From Thermogladius sp023256015 (GTDB lineage: Archaea > Thermoproteota > Thermoprotei_A > Sulfolobales > Desulfurococcaceae), in assembly GCF_051131135.1 (NCBI RefSeq), contig NZ_CP151274.1, positions 930,001 to 994,000 on the forward strand: DNA of 64,000 nucleotides, given 5' to 3'. A program made the translations under genes and the position numbers. Under the pieces are notes generated by a model. It saw only the letters and a program-made list of their open reading frames with translations. It was not told the DNA's origin and searched no databases. Shown piece by piece: positions 40,444-49,012 of this stretch (its first letter is position 1; every line of letters begins with the position of its first letter).

Positions 40444-41354
40444 CCCTTGACTACCTTGAAGTAGGGTTCCCTCAGGCTATTAGCTCTCTTGAACGCCTCG
40501 ACCAGCCCGTGGAAGTCCCTGGATAGGATGTAGGGCCTCGCGTCGACGAGGTTGTCGTTCCTGAAGAGGCACGGCTTGATCTTCCCGTCTGGGGTGAACC
40601 TAATCCTGGTACACCTAGCACACAGCTCGGGGTTACAGAAGCCTTTAATAAGTGTGACCTTCACGCCGTTGTCGAGGTGGTAGACTGGCCTGCTCTGGAA
40701 CTCCTTGACCTCGACCTTGACCGCCCTCTTCTCTAGGTACCCCTCGACCTCCCTCAACTCGACGTGTATCCTCTTGTACAGTTCGGCGTCGACTCCGAGC
40801 GGGATCAGCTCGATCATGTTTATCTCCAGCCCTCTCTTCGACGCGAACTCGACTAGGTCCGCGACCTCGTCCTTGTTCCACGTCAGTACTACGAAGTCGA
40901 GCTTCAGCCTGGTCCCGTACTGTAGCGCGGCCTCGATACCCTGGAGAACCCGCTTGAGGTCCCCGCCTGTTATAGCCTTGAACACGTCTTCCCTCAGGGA
41001 GTGCAGGCTCACGTTCACGTGGTCAACTCCGGCCTCGGCGAGCCCTTTAGCGTACTTGTCGAGCAGGCTACCGTTCGTTGTTATCGAGGTGCTCAGCCCG
41101 TTCCCCGCGATCTCCCTAACGATCTCCACTATGTCTCTACGGACTAGCGGCTCCCCACCGGTCAGCTTAGCGTCCCTTATACCGAGGTAGCTCGCGACGT
41201 TCGCCACGAAGCCCCAGTCTTCTGCCCCCAGCTCGCTCTCGCTTTCGTAGTTTAGAAGGCCCTCTCTATGGCAGAAAACGCACCTGTGGTTGCACTTCTC
41301 GGTGACGCTGATCCTAAGGCTCGTGAGAGGCCTACCAAACCTGTCTACGAGCAT
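40440..41354 (-). CDS. moaA: GTP 3',8-cyclase MoaA
   Basis: This radical SAM enzyme starts molybdopterin synthesis from GTP. The SAM cluster motif is CNHRCVFC near residue 21, and the C-terminal cluster that binds GTP is NPELCARCTR with IKPCLFRND. The length of 304 aa is normal for archaeal MoaA. The family C-terminal glycine pair is not obvious; the protein ends FKVVKG. ATG is the start. Together with moaC it faces moaD-moaE, so four genes of the same pathway lie in 2 kb. Confidence 0.93.
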   Translation of the reverse strand: MLVDRFGRPLTSLRISVTEKCNHRCVFCHREGLLNYESESELGAEDWGFVANVASYLGIRDAKLTGGEPLVRRDIVEIVREIAGNGLSTSITTNGSLLDKYAKGLAEAGVDHVNVSLHSLREDVFKAITGGDLKRVLQGIEAALQYGTRLKLDFVVLTWNKDEVADLVEFASKRGLEINMIELIPLGVDAELYKRIHVELREVEGYLEKRAVKVEVKEFQSRPVYHLDNGVKVTLIKGFCNPELCARCTRIRFTPDGKIKPCLFRNDNLVDARPYILSRDFHGLVEAFKRANSLREPYFKVVKG

Positions 41355-41374
41355 CGAAAACCACTAGGTCTACT

Positions 41375-42505
41375 TTAGCCGAATACGGCTATTTCCCTTA
41401 TAAGCTCCCCCCTCGCGAACCTGCCAGGGGATAGTCTCTCGAACTCGGGGACGAGTGGCCTCTCCCCGAGTATGTACGACGCTAGGGCCTCGCCGACGGC
41501 AGGAGCCATCATAAACCCGTGCCCACTAAAGCCTGCGGCGACGTAGACCCCTTCGAGGCCCTCCACGGGGCCTATTACGGGGTGGTGGTCGGGCGTCATG
41601 TCGTAGTACCCCGTCCAGTACCTCAGCACGTAGACCTCCCTAAGCCAGGGGAAGTAAGATGTCCACACTCTCGCAGCCTTCCTGAGGAACTCGAGCTTCA
41701 CCTTCGCCACCGTGTCGTAGACCTCGGGTATGTCGGCGCCAATGTAGAAGTTGCCGTTGAACAGCTGGACGATGTAGGATGAGGTGGCCCAGTCTATGAT
41801 CAGGGGCTTGAAGACTGGTCTAAACGCCTCCGTGACTAGGGCGTGCTTGGGGAGGTTCCTAATCGGCAGGTCGACGCCCAAGGTCTCGAGCAACCTCTTA
41901 CTCCCGTCCCCGGCAGCCACCAGGACGTTTTCAGCCCTAAGGGAGCCGATGTTCGTCTCGACGACGAGCCCCCCTCCTTCGCGCGCTATCTTTCTAGCCT
42001 CTACACCCCACTTGACCTCGACCCCCCTGGCTAGGAGGTGTGTCAGCGTGTTCGTCACGCTGTCGAAACAGCTGGCCTTCCCTGCTATGGGGTCGTAGAC
42101 AGCGGCGACGACGCTAGACGTGTTTATCGTGGGGGCCAGCTCCCTCACCTCCTCGGGTGTTACGAGCCTGGTAGGGACGCCCAGGCTGTTCTGGAACTTC
42201 ACCGCCTCTCTGAAGAACTCGACGTCCCTGTCCCTCGTGAGGAGCCACAGGTAACCGTCTCTCGAGTACTTTATCCCGAGCTCTTTAGACAGCTTCGGCC
42301 ACAGGTCTACGGCCCTGAGCATCACTTTAATGTGCTCTCTACTAGTGAAGCTCGCCCTAACGCCCGTAGCGCACCTGAAGCTACCGCCCGACCCCGGGTA
42401 CTTCCTGTCTATGACGAGAATGTCGCTGAAGCCCCTGTCGACCAGGAACTTGGCCGTCATGAGCCCTGTCACGCCCGCACCTACTACGATCAGCCGCCTA
42501 GCCAC
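41375..42505 (-). CDS. FAD-dependent amine dehydrogenase, DAO family (beta subunit)
   Basis: This 376-aa flavoprotein belongs to the glycine oxidase/sarcosine oxidase/D-amino-acid oxidase family. The FAD site is VVGAGVTGLMTAKFL at the N-terminus, and the C-terminal flavin contact is GVYVAAGFSGHGFMMAPAVGE. In dye-linked L-proline dehydrogenases and related enzymes this is the subunit that oxidises the amine. I favour the GTG at 42505, with GGTG 6 nt upstream, over GTG at 42514. It is the last gene of a tight operon with a BFD-like protein, a ferredoxin and an NAD(P)H-type flavoprotein. Confidence 0.85.
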   Translation of the reverse strand: MARRLIVVGAGVTGLMTAKFLVDRGFSDILVIDRKYPGSGGSFRCATGVRASFTSREHIKVMLRAVDLWPKLSKELGIKYSRDGYLWLLTRDRDVEFFREAVKFQNSLGVPTRLVTPEEVRELAPTINTSSVVAAVYDPIAGKASCFDSVTNTLTHLLARGVEVKWGVEARKIAREGGGLVVETNIGSLRAENVLVAAGDGSKRLLETLGVDLPIRNLPKHALVTEAFRPVFKPLIIDWATSSYIVQLFNGNFYIGADIPEVYDTVAKVKLEFLRKAARVWTSYFPWLREVYVLRYWTGYYDMTPDHHPVIGPVEGLEGVYVAAGFSGHGFMMAPAVGEALASYILGERPLVPEFERLSPGRFARGELIREIAVFG

Positions 42506-42776
42506 TCTTACCACCCGCGAAGAACTTTAACTGAACCGGGGTTATCGGGGGCCTGCTAACCGGGAGGGGCACCTCGGATACGGGGACCCCCTTCTTTCTC
42601 GCGAGGACGGATGCGACGAGCAGTAGGCAGCCAGAGCCCTGGCAGGGTCCCATACCGATCCTCAGCTTCCTCTTCAAGAGTTCGAGGTCCGTCAACCCCT
42701 CTTCTATGGCCTTCTCGACGTCGTAGAGTGTTACGTCCTCACACCTGCACACGATCACCTTCTTCGCGTCAAGCAC
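42498..42776 (-). CDS. BFD-like [2Fe-2S] protein (small subunit of the dehydrogenase)
   Basis: This 92-aa protein has the cysteines CRCED at residue 10 and GPCQGSGC near 45, as in the bacterioferritin-associated-ferredoxin-like domain of sarcosine oxidase alpha and HcnA/B-type enzymes. It should carry a [2Fe-2S] cluster between the flavoprotein subunits. The GTG start overlaps the preceding gene by 8 nt and its end overlaps the DAO gene. Confidence 0.85.
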   Translation of the reverse strand: MLDAKKVIVCRCEDVTLYDVEKAIEEGLTDLELLKRKLRIGMGPCQGSGCLLLVASVLARKKGVPVSEVPLPVSRPPITPVQLKFFAGGKSG

Positions 42777-43257
42777 GGTTCTTCACCACCTTAACAGCCC
42801 TCACGTGGAGCCACATATCGCGCGGGACGCGCACCGTGACGGCCCACGTCGAGTCGTAGGACCACGCCTTGACTACCTCCCCCTCGCCTACAACCTTTCC
42901 CTCTCTGTCGAGCAAGAGGCACTTGTCCCCTTTCGCTGGCGGCGGGCTCATCTCGTAGGGGAGTGTGAGGAGCGCGTCTCCGCCGCGGAGGTCGACCACG
43001 AATATCGCTAGCCCGGGGCACTTTACGACGCAGACACCGCACCCTATGCACTTGTACTCGTCCAGCCTAGGGCGAGAGTAGAGAGTCTCCTTCCTGATAG
43101 CGTTGAATGGGCATGCGGATACGCATATGTTGCAGGGGACTTCCTCCGGGCACTCTATTATAGCAACCGGTTTCTTCTTCACTCTCTCCTCGGGCGGTAT
43201 GATGCCCAGCCTAGCCAGCTCCTCGAAGGACAGTACTCCGGTCCTCCGGAAGCTCAA
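42769..43257 (-). CDS. Ferredoxin-type subunit with two [4Fe-4S] motifs
   Basis: This 162-aa protein has CNICVSACPFNAI and CIGCGVCVVKCPG (residues about 42-84), giving two [4Fe-4S] clusters; a beta-rich C-terminal domain follows. In four-subunit dye-linked proline dehydrogenases such a subunit passes electrons between the flavin subunits and an acceptor. TTG is the start and it overlaps the stop of the upstream flavoprotein gene (TTGA). Confidence 0.85.
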   Translation of the reverse strand: MSFRRTGVLSFEELARLGIIPPEERVKKKPVAIIECPEEVPCNICVSACPFNAIRKETLYSRPRLDEYKCIGCGVCVVKCPGLAIFVVDLRGGDALLTLPYEMSPPPAKGDKCLLLDREGKVVGEGEVVKAWSYDSTWAVTVRVPRDMWLHVRAVKVVKNRA

Positions 43258-44711
43258 CCCGCCCCCCTCCTCAATTCCTCCATCTCCCCCTCGCTCAGCG
43301 TCACCGACAGCTTACCTCTCCTCGCCCTCTCGAGCACAGGGCTCATCCTGTACACGTTCCACAAGTAGTGCAGCACCTCCGCCCTCCCCCCGTCTGCCAA
43401 CCCCTCCTTCTCAAGAATCGATTGGGCCGCCAGCTCTCCCTCGAGGAAAGCCGCTGTAGCCTCTTCGACACCGGACAAGTCGCCGGCCACGTATACACCC
43501 GGTATCGAGGTCTCCATGCTCCAGGTCCTCACGGGGACCAGACCTCCGAGCTCGGGGACGTGCTTTACTACAGCCCCCATCTGGCCGAGCAGAGCATAGC
43601 TCGGCTGGAGCCCGACGGCCAGCAGGACTAGGTCGACGTCGTACGCCTCTTCGGTCCCGGGTATTGGGTTGTAGCCCCCGTCGACTGCCACGGACACGGC
43701 CTTCTCCACTCTATCGTGCCCCTCCACCCTCAGCAGAGTACGCCTCGTTTTGATGGGGACGCCGTGTCTCCTGATCTTTGCTGCGTGGACGAACCACCCG
43801 CCGATCTCGTCCCTGAGCTCCAGTATGGTCTTCACGTCCACGCCTGCCTGGAGTAGCTGGTAGGCGACTATTAACCCCACGTTGCCGCTCCCGACGACGA
43901 TGGCTCTGTCCCCCGGCCTAATACCGTACTCGTTCATTAGCGTCTGGGCACCCCCTGCTCCCATTACTCCTGGGAGGTCGTTGTTTTCGAACAACGCGAG
44001 TCTCTCCGAGGCGCCGGTGGCGACGATCGTGTACTTCGACTTGATCAGGTAGTGTCTGGGCTCGCCGGTGACCGTCGCTGCGCCGAGGTAGCCCTCGGCG
44101 AAGAACCCGTAGACCCTTGTTGAGGTTAGGACCTTCATGTTCGAGCTAGCGCGAACCTTCTCCGCGAGTAGCTCGCCGATCCTGAACCCCCTCACGCCAC
44201 CGTAGTACGCCGTGTCTCCGAAGAACCTGTGCGTCTGCTTAACCAGCTGCCCGCCGAGCTTGAAGTGCTCCTCCACGAGTACAACCTTTAGCCCGTGTCC
44301 GGCGAGCGTCAGCGCTGCCTGGAGACCGGCCGGGCCGCTACCAACAACTACGGCATCGGCCTCGATCTCCTCCTCGGAGACGTCGCTGTGTGTTTCCGAG
44401 GGGATCTCGGGCAGCCCGCTCTGGGTCTCGACGACGAGACCATCCCTCACGGGCTCGATGCAGATCCTGGTATTCGGGACACCGTTGACTCTGGCTAGGC
44501 AGCTCGAGCACTTGCCTATCATACAGAAAGCGCCGCGAGGCCTACCGGTCTTACTGTAAGAGAAGACCCTGTAGCCCAGAGCGTAGAGACTCGCTAGAAC
44601 GCTCTCGCCCTCGTAACCCTCAACCTCTACGCCGTTGAAGCGGAACTTGACAACTCTACCACGCCTGAACTTTAGGATAGGGTGTTCCTCTATCCTGTAG
44701 CCCCTCAACAA
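43254..44711 (-). CDS. Flavoprotein dehydrogenase alpha subunit (N-terminal 2Fe-2S, NAD(P)H-type FAD domain)
   Basis: This 485-aa protein has an N-terminal [2Fe-2S] fold with cysteines in FCMIGKCSSC and TRICIEP, then two Rossmann folds (VVVGSGPAGLQAAL and VVGSGNVGLIVAY) and a C-terminal VYVAGDLSGVEEAT. The layout matches alpha subunits of sarcosine oxidase, hydrogen cyanide synthase and dye-linked L-proline dehydrogenase. The four genes (alpha, ferredoxin, BFD-like, DAO) overlap one another, and the predicted sizes match the alpha-beta-gamma-delta type known in Thermococcales. The amine substrate remains open. Two tandem TTG codons may serve as the start. Confidence 0.85.
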   Translation of the reverse strand: MLRGYRIEEHPILKFRRGRVVKFRFNGVEVEGYEGESVLASLYALGYRVFSYSKTGRPRGAFCMIGKCSSCLARVNGVPNTRICIEPVRDGLVVETQSGLPEIPSETHSDVSEEEIEADAVVVGSGPAGLQAALTLAGHGLKVVLVEEHFKLGGQLVKQTHRFFGDTAYYGGVRGFRIGELLAEKVRASSNMKVLTSTRVYGFFAEGYLGAATVTGEPRHYLIKSKYTIVATGASERLALFENNDLPGVMGAGGAQTLMNEYGIRPGDRAIVVGSGNVGLIVAYQLLQAGVDVKTILELRDEIGGWFVHAAKIRRHGVPIKTRRTLLRVEGHDRVEKAVSVAVDGGYNPIPGTEEAYDVDLVLLAVGLQPSYALLGQMGAVVKHVPELGGLVPVRTWSMETSIPGVYVAGDLSGVEEATAAFLEGELAAQSILEKEGLADGGRAEVLHYLWNVYRMSPVLERARRGKLSVTLSEGEMEELRRGAG

Positions 44712-44911
44712 CCACCCCCCGGGTCAGCTATCGGCTCTCGGTAAACATGCTTATACCTGTACATAGGATATTGGAGCGACCGTAAAGTAAATAAGCGTTA
44801 TTACGCCCATAGCTGGGCTTGAGCTCCATCCACCCGAAGGAGAGACGACGCAGCGCGCACCGTGTTGCGTGTGGTGGTTGCGACGCACTTCTACGCACTT
44901 ACTGGGAGGAG

Positions 44912-46330
44912 TCAACGAGTTTTCTTCTTGATCCAGGTGGTCTCTAGCCCCTTGTCCTGCAGTATTATACCCTGCCTCATGAGCTCGCTCCTGATCCTGT
45001 CGGCGAGGTCGTACAACTTCAGACTCCTCAGCTCGCGCCGGACGTCTACTATTAGCCTCACCAGCGAGTCCACTTCCTCCTCTGCCGACGTCTCGGCCTC
45101 CTCTACAAGGGACAGGACCGCGTTAGCCTCCCTGAACAGTTTCTTGGCGATCGACACCAGCATGTGGACGGGCCTGTAGGCCAGCTCTCTATTCACGAAG
45201 CTCATAAGCTCGTTGACGGCGGCGAGCATTTCAGGGGTGTTAAAGTCGTTTGACAGAGACTCGTGGAACCTGTTGCGGAGTTCGAGGAGCTTCCTGGCTT
45301 GTGCTATGTCCTCGTCTCTCACGTAGTGTCTGTCGACGGCCTCTCTCTCCAGCCTCGTCAACAGGCTCCACGTGTTCACGAACCTCTCGTGGAACCTCTT
45401 AGACTGCTCGAGCGCCTCCTCAGAGAAGACCAGCGGCTTCCTGTAGTGGGAAGACAAGTACCAGACTCTCAGCGCCAGCCCCCACTTGTCAAAGGCCTCC
45501 TTCAAAGGCACTATGTTGCCCAGGCTCTTGCTCATCTTGTCGCTGCCGACCATCACCAAACCCGTGTGCATCCAGATACTCACCCACCTGCCGCCGTAGT
45601 ACGCCTCGCTCTGGGCCCTCTCGTTCTCGTGGTGTGGGAATATCAGGTCTGTCCCGCCACCGTGTATATCGAACCGGCCCCCTAGGTACCTAGAGCTCAT
45701 CACGCTACACTCTATGTGCCACCCCGGCCTACCCTTACCCCATGGGCTCTCCCAGTACGGCTCCCCTGGCTTGCTCGCTTTCCACAGCGCGAAGTCGTAG
45801 GGCTTCTTCTTCTCGCCGAGAAACTCGGGTTCTTGGCTCCACAGCTCCTTGCTGGCTCTCCCCGAGAGCCTCCCGTAGTCTGGGTACTTGTCGACCTCGA
45901 AGTACACGCTACCGCTCGGTGCGACGTAGGCGTAGCCCTTGTCTATTAATACTTGTATGAACTCTATGATCTCCCTTATGTGGTCAGTTACTCTGGGGTG
46001 GTGGTCTATTGTTACCTTCAGCTTGGAGAGGCCCTCCAAGTAGTCCCTCGTGTACTCGTCGACGACCTCTCTCCAGTCTCTCCCCTCGCTCTGGGCCCTC
46101 CTGATGATCTTGTCGTCTATGTCGGTGATGTTCATGACGTGTATGACATTGTAGCCTCTAAGCGATAGGTACTTCTTCAAGGCGTCGTACACGACGTACG
46201 TCCTGCCGTGCCCTATGTGCGTATAGTCGTACACTGTAGGGCCGCAGACGTACATCTTGACAGTGCTCTCTTCAACGGGTCTGAGGACTTCCAACTCCTT
46301 GCTCAGCGTGTTGTAGAGCCTTACCTCCAT
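44912..46330 (-). CDS. cysS: Cysteinyl-tRNA synthetase
   Basis: This class I synthetase charges tRNA-Cys. The HIGH-type motif is YTHIGHGRTYV near residue 36 and the KMSKS motif is DKMSKSLGN near residue 265. Zinc ligands are visible as VCGPTVYD (C29) and IECSVMS with HHEN. The 472 aa length is normal. ATG is the start, 5 nt after the nucleoside phosphorylase gene. The tRNA-Cys gene is also in this window, at 62.3 kb, but is not linked. Confidence 0.94.
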   Translation of the reverse strand: MEVRLYNTLSKELEVLRPVEESTVKMYVCGPTVYDYTHIGHGRTYVVYDALKKYLSLRGYNVIHVMNITDIDDKIIRRAQSEGRDWREVVDEYTRDYLEGLSKLKVTIDHHPRVTDHIREIIEFIQVLIDKGYAYVAPSGSVYFEVDKYPDYGRLSGRASKELWSQEPEFLGEKKKPYDFALWKASKPGEPYWESPWGKGRPGWHIECSVMSSRYLGGRFDIHGGGTDLIFPHHENERAQSEAYYGGRWVSIWMHTGLVMVGSDKMSKSLGNIVPLKEAFDKWGLALRVWYLSSHYRKPLVFSEEALEQSKRFHERFVNTWSLLTRLEREAVDRHYVRDEDIAQARKLLELRNRFHESLSNDFNTPEMLAAVNELMSFVNRELAYRPVHMLVSIAKKLFREANAVLSLVEEAETSAEEEVDSLVRLIVDVRRELRSLKLYDLADRIRSELMRQGIILQDKGLETTWIKKKTR

Positions 46331-46335
46331 ACCCT

Positions 46336-47067
46336 CTAGTCCCTTAGCTCCGAGAATACGTCTAGGACGGCTTTTGCGACGCTAGTAAACTTGTCAGCGA
46401 GCTCGGCTGTTGTGAGGAACACCTTTTCCTCGGACGGCAGAACGTCGCTGACTACCAGTACGGCAGCCGTCTCCCAACTCCTCATCCAGCCGAGCGCGAA
46501 CAAGCCGGCGGCCTCCATCTCCACGGCAACGAATCCCAGGTGGCTCATTTTCTCGGCAAACGATGGGTCTTCAGCGTAGAAGGCGTCGCTACTGTAGACG
46601 GGCCCCGCTAGAAACTTGACCCCGTGCCTGCTCAACGACTCCATAATCCTGGCTGTTAAAACAGGGTGTGGGCTCGTGGCACCGCATATACCGGGCATGT
46701 ACTGCCCTAGGCCGCATCCCCCCTGGGTGTAGCCAGCTCCCGTGGCGACTACGACGTCGCCGACCCTTATATCCCTCCTCAGACCCCCCGTTGTTCCGAC
46801 CCTTACGAACCGCCTCGCGCCTAGGATGCCCAGCTCCTCGAACACTATCATCGCAGAGGGGCAGCCTATCCCGTGAGTGGCTATGGAGACTTTCACGCCC
46901 TTGTAGGTCCCCGTCACCACCTTTAGACCTCTGTGCTCGTTGACGACCCTCCTCTCCTCGAGAAGCTGGCTCAACAGGTCTACTCTACCCGGGTCGCCCA
47001 CGGCGATGACGTTTTTTGCTATGTCTCCCGGTCTAGCCTTAATGTGGGGTAACTCCTTGAAGCTCAT
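46336..47067 (-). CDS. Nucleoside phosphorylase (PNP/UDP family)
   Basis: This 243-aa enzyme splits nucleosides with phosphate. The N-terminal VGDPGRVDLL, the RVGTTGGL phosphate motif and the VEMEAAGLFALG ribose motif are typical of the hexameric family that includes purine nucleoside, uridine and methylthioadenosine phosphorylases. Archaeal members are often broad 5'-methylthioadenosine phosphorylases, so base preference is uncertain. The ATG overlaps the stop of the upstream gene by 4 nt. Confidence 0.9.
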   Translation of the reverse strand: MSFKELPHIKARPGDIAKNVIAVGDPGRVDLLSQLLEERRVVNEHRGLKVVTGTYKGVKVSIATHGIGCPSAMIVFEELGILGARRFVRVGTTGGLRRDIRVGDVVVATGAGYTQGGCGLGQYMPGICGATSPHPVLTARIMESLSRHGVKFLAGPVYSSDAFYAEDPSFAEKMSHLGFVAVEMEAAGLFALGWMRSWETAAVLVVSDVLPSEEKVFLTTAELADKFTSVAKAVLDVFSELRD

Positions 47068-47654
47068 CTACGAGCCCTCCTCCTCTTCTTACCACTCCTC
47101 CTCTTTTTCTTCTTTTCTGCTTTACTCTTCTTACTCCTCCGCGCCTTCCGCCTTTTCCTCCTCTTTTTAGTCTCGGTCTTCACCTTTTCGAGTAGGAGCT
47201 CGTGGGGAAAGACTACCCTGACCCCCTCGCTTGTCTCGACGAGGATTAAGTCGTACTCAAGCTTCTTGCCGAAGGCGATGGACGAGTCGTAAACGATGCT
47301 AGGGTTGCCCGGCTTGAACTCGTGCACGACTACAGGGCTCTCTCCCTCGACCTTGACGAATTTGATAGACCTCAAGTAGGCCGGGATGGGGGAGATCACG
47401 GTCTCGACGCCTTCAACAGACCCCTCGCCTATCGTTACCTTCATGCCCGGCGCCTCTACTTCGACGAATCTGAGGACGTTCACCTGGGGCGGGTTGCTGG
47501 ATATGGTGTTCCCCGCCACCGAGAGAAGGCTTTCAAGCCCCTCTTCGACCTCGACCTCGCTCCACTTCTCCTCTTGCTTGTAGAGTAAGGCGGTGACGAC
47601 GCCGTCGTTCTCAACGTAAGGACTCAAATCCACGATCTTCAAAACAGCCCTCAT
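47064..47654 (-). CDS. Unknown protein with a long Lys/Arg-rich C-terminal tail
   Basis: I do not recognise this 196-aa protein. Residues 1-150 form a beta-rich domain (VVTALLYKQEEKW, GMKVTIGEG, YLRSIKFVKV). The last 40 or so residues are almost only lysine and arginine (for example KKRRKRRKARRSKKSK), with no aromatic residues, like the tails of RNA- or DNA-binding proteins. It is upstream of the nucleoside phosphorylase gene, overlapping by 4 nt. The tail codons are repetitive purine-rich DNA. A nucleic acid binding role is inferred. Confidence 0.65.
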   Translation of the reverse strand: MRAVLKIVDLSPYVENDGVVTALLYKQEEKWSEVEVEEGLESLLSVAGNTISSNPPQVNVLRFVEVEAPGMKVTIGEGSVEGVETVISPIPAYLRSIKFVKVEGESPVVVHEFKPGNPSIVYDSSIAFGKKLEYDLILVETSEGVRVVFPHELLLEKVKTETKKRRKRRKARRSKKSKAEKKKKRRSGKKRRRARR

Positions 47655-47798
47655 AACAAACCCTTTTAAACAGTGGGGCTCTGCTTCTCTTAAGGTCGTA
47701 TCACCTATTTAATCCTTCAACATCAAGAAGGCTCCTTGTATTGGCCTAGGAAACCTTAATACGAAAACTCGTGCGAATATTTAGTATGGTGTTCTCGG

Positions 47799-48287
47799 GT
47801 GTCCGTGTCCTTCAAGGTTGAACCCGTTAAAATACCCGAGGGCGCCAACGTGATAATAGGGCGCAGCCACTTCATCAAGACGGTCGAGGACATATACGAG
47901 GTGCTCGTCACCTCTGTACCCGGGATCAGGTTCGGCCTGGCCTTTAACGAGGCCAGCGGGAAGAGGCTCGTGAGATACGAGGGCAACGATGAAGAGCTAA
48001 CTAGGGCTGCAGTCGACGCTGCTTTGTCGATCGGGGCGGGCCACACATTCGTCCTCTTCATAAGGAATGCGTACCCGATAAACGTCTTAAACCAGCTGAA
48101 GAGCGTGCAAGAGGTCGTGTCCATTTACGTCGCGACTGGGAACCCTGTTCAAGTCCTAGTAGCCGAGACAGACCAGGGCAGGGCGGTAGTCGGCGTAGTC
48201 GACGGCTACACGCCGCTAGGCGTTGAGGGGGACGAGGACAAAAAAGAGAGGCACGGCTTCCTGAGGAAGATCGGCTACAAGAAGTAG
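47799..48287 (+). CDS. Adenosine-specific kinase (DUF355)
   Basis: This 162-aa protein matches the archaeal DUF355 family, whose Pyrobaculum member was described as an adenosine-specific kinase. Typical stretches are ANVIIGRSHFIKTVEDIYE, GIRFGLAFNEASGKRLVRYEGND and IYVATGNPVQVLVAETDQGRAVVGVVDG. The C-terminus is basic (DKKERHGFLRKIGYKK). GTG at 47799 or 47805 may be the start. It is divergent from the unknown basic-tail gene and the phosphorylase operon; a link to purine salvage is plausible. Confidence 0.85.
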   Translation: MSVSFKVEPVKIPEGANVIIGRSHFIKTVEDIYEVLVTSVPGIRFGLAFNEASGKRLVRYEGNDEELTRAAVDAALSIGAGHTFVLFIRNAYPINVLNQLKSVQEVVSIYVATGNPVQVLVAETDQGRAVVGVVDGYTPLGVEGDEDKKERHGFLRKIGYKK

Positions 48288-48292
48288 GCCGG

Positions 48293-48631
48293 CTAGCCCT
48301 CCTCACCGCACTTGCCTAGCCTACGAAAAACCTCGTCGAGTACGCTCTCCACCCTGTTTTTACCGACCTCTATAAGGACGCACCTGCTAACCCTACCCAT
48401 CTTCAACAGGTAGAAGAGGTAGGAGCCCTCCACGACCAGGGCGACGTGGTAGCATTCTCCTCCTTCTACAACCTCCTCTTCGTCAACGACCTCGACAGGC
48501 TTGTTCTCCAACAGGTAGTCTAGCACCAGCCAGGCGTCCTCTCCTTCAATGGGTTCCCCTAGCTCGAGCGTCGACGCGACCTCGGCCCCGACCACCTGCG
48601 CTATCTCGGAGAACAAGCTTCTTCCGGGCAT
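48293..48631 (-). CDS. Small acidic protein of unknown function
   Basis: This 112-aa protein is not one I recognise. It has a helical start (SLFSEIAQVVGAEVAS), an acidic middle (VVDEEEVVEGGE) and a strand-rich second half (HVALVVEGSYLFYLLKMG, RCVLIEVG). The start overlaps the stop of the TRAM protein gene (TGATG), so it is cotranscribed with it, which hints at an RNA-related role. Confidence 0.6.
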   Translation of the reverse strand: MPGRSLFSEIAQVVGAEVASTLELGEPIEGEDAWLVLDYLLENKPVEVVDEEEVVEGGECYHVALVVEGSYLFYLLKMGRVSRCVLIEVGKNRVESVLDEVFRRLGKCGEEG

Positions 48632-48936
48632 CAGTAATCCACGTAGGAGTCCTCTAGTACTTCCACAACCTCGGCGACCGCGTAGTCGGGGGCGAGCTTG
48701 AGGATACGCGCTTTGACTCTGGAGCCCAGGCTAGCATTCCTCACGATTACCCTCACGTTCTTGTACTTGGCGATCCCGTTGCCTTTCTCGTCTACCTCGT
48801 CGATGTTCAGGACGGCTATCGAGCCAACTCTCAGCTCCCTTTCTTCCTCCGGTCTCTTGATGCTGGGGTAGATGCTGAATTTCTGGACGTCGCTCGTGTA
48901 AGGAGCCCACGAGTGTTTCTTCTGATGTCTACTCAC
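48631..48936 (-). CDS. TRAM domain protein
   Basis: This 101-aa protein is little more than a TRAM domain, an OB-like RNA-binding fold (pattern IAVLNIDEVDEKGNGIAKY, then VRNASLGSRVKARILKL). Single-TRAM archaeal proteins act as RNA chaperones resembling cold-shock proteins. The N-terminal 30 residues are basic and aromatic. GTG is the start. It forms an operon with the acidic protein that follows. Confidence 0.82.
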   Translation of the reverse strand: MSRHQKKHSWAPYTSDVQKFSIYPSIKRPEEERELRVGSIAVLNIDEVDEKGNGIAKYKNVRVIVRNASLGSRVKARILKLAPDYAVAEVVEVLEDSYVDY

Positions 48937-49012
48937 TAACTACCCCATCCACCACGCGTTGTCGCTGATATATAAGGTAAGAGCCCCTTTAAAAACCATA
49001 GGTTGAACACTG

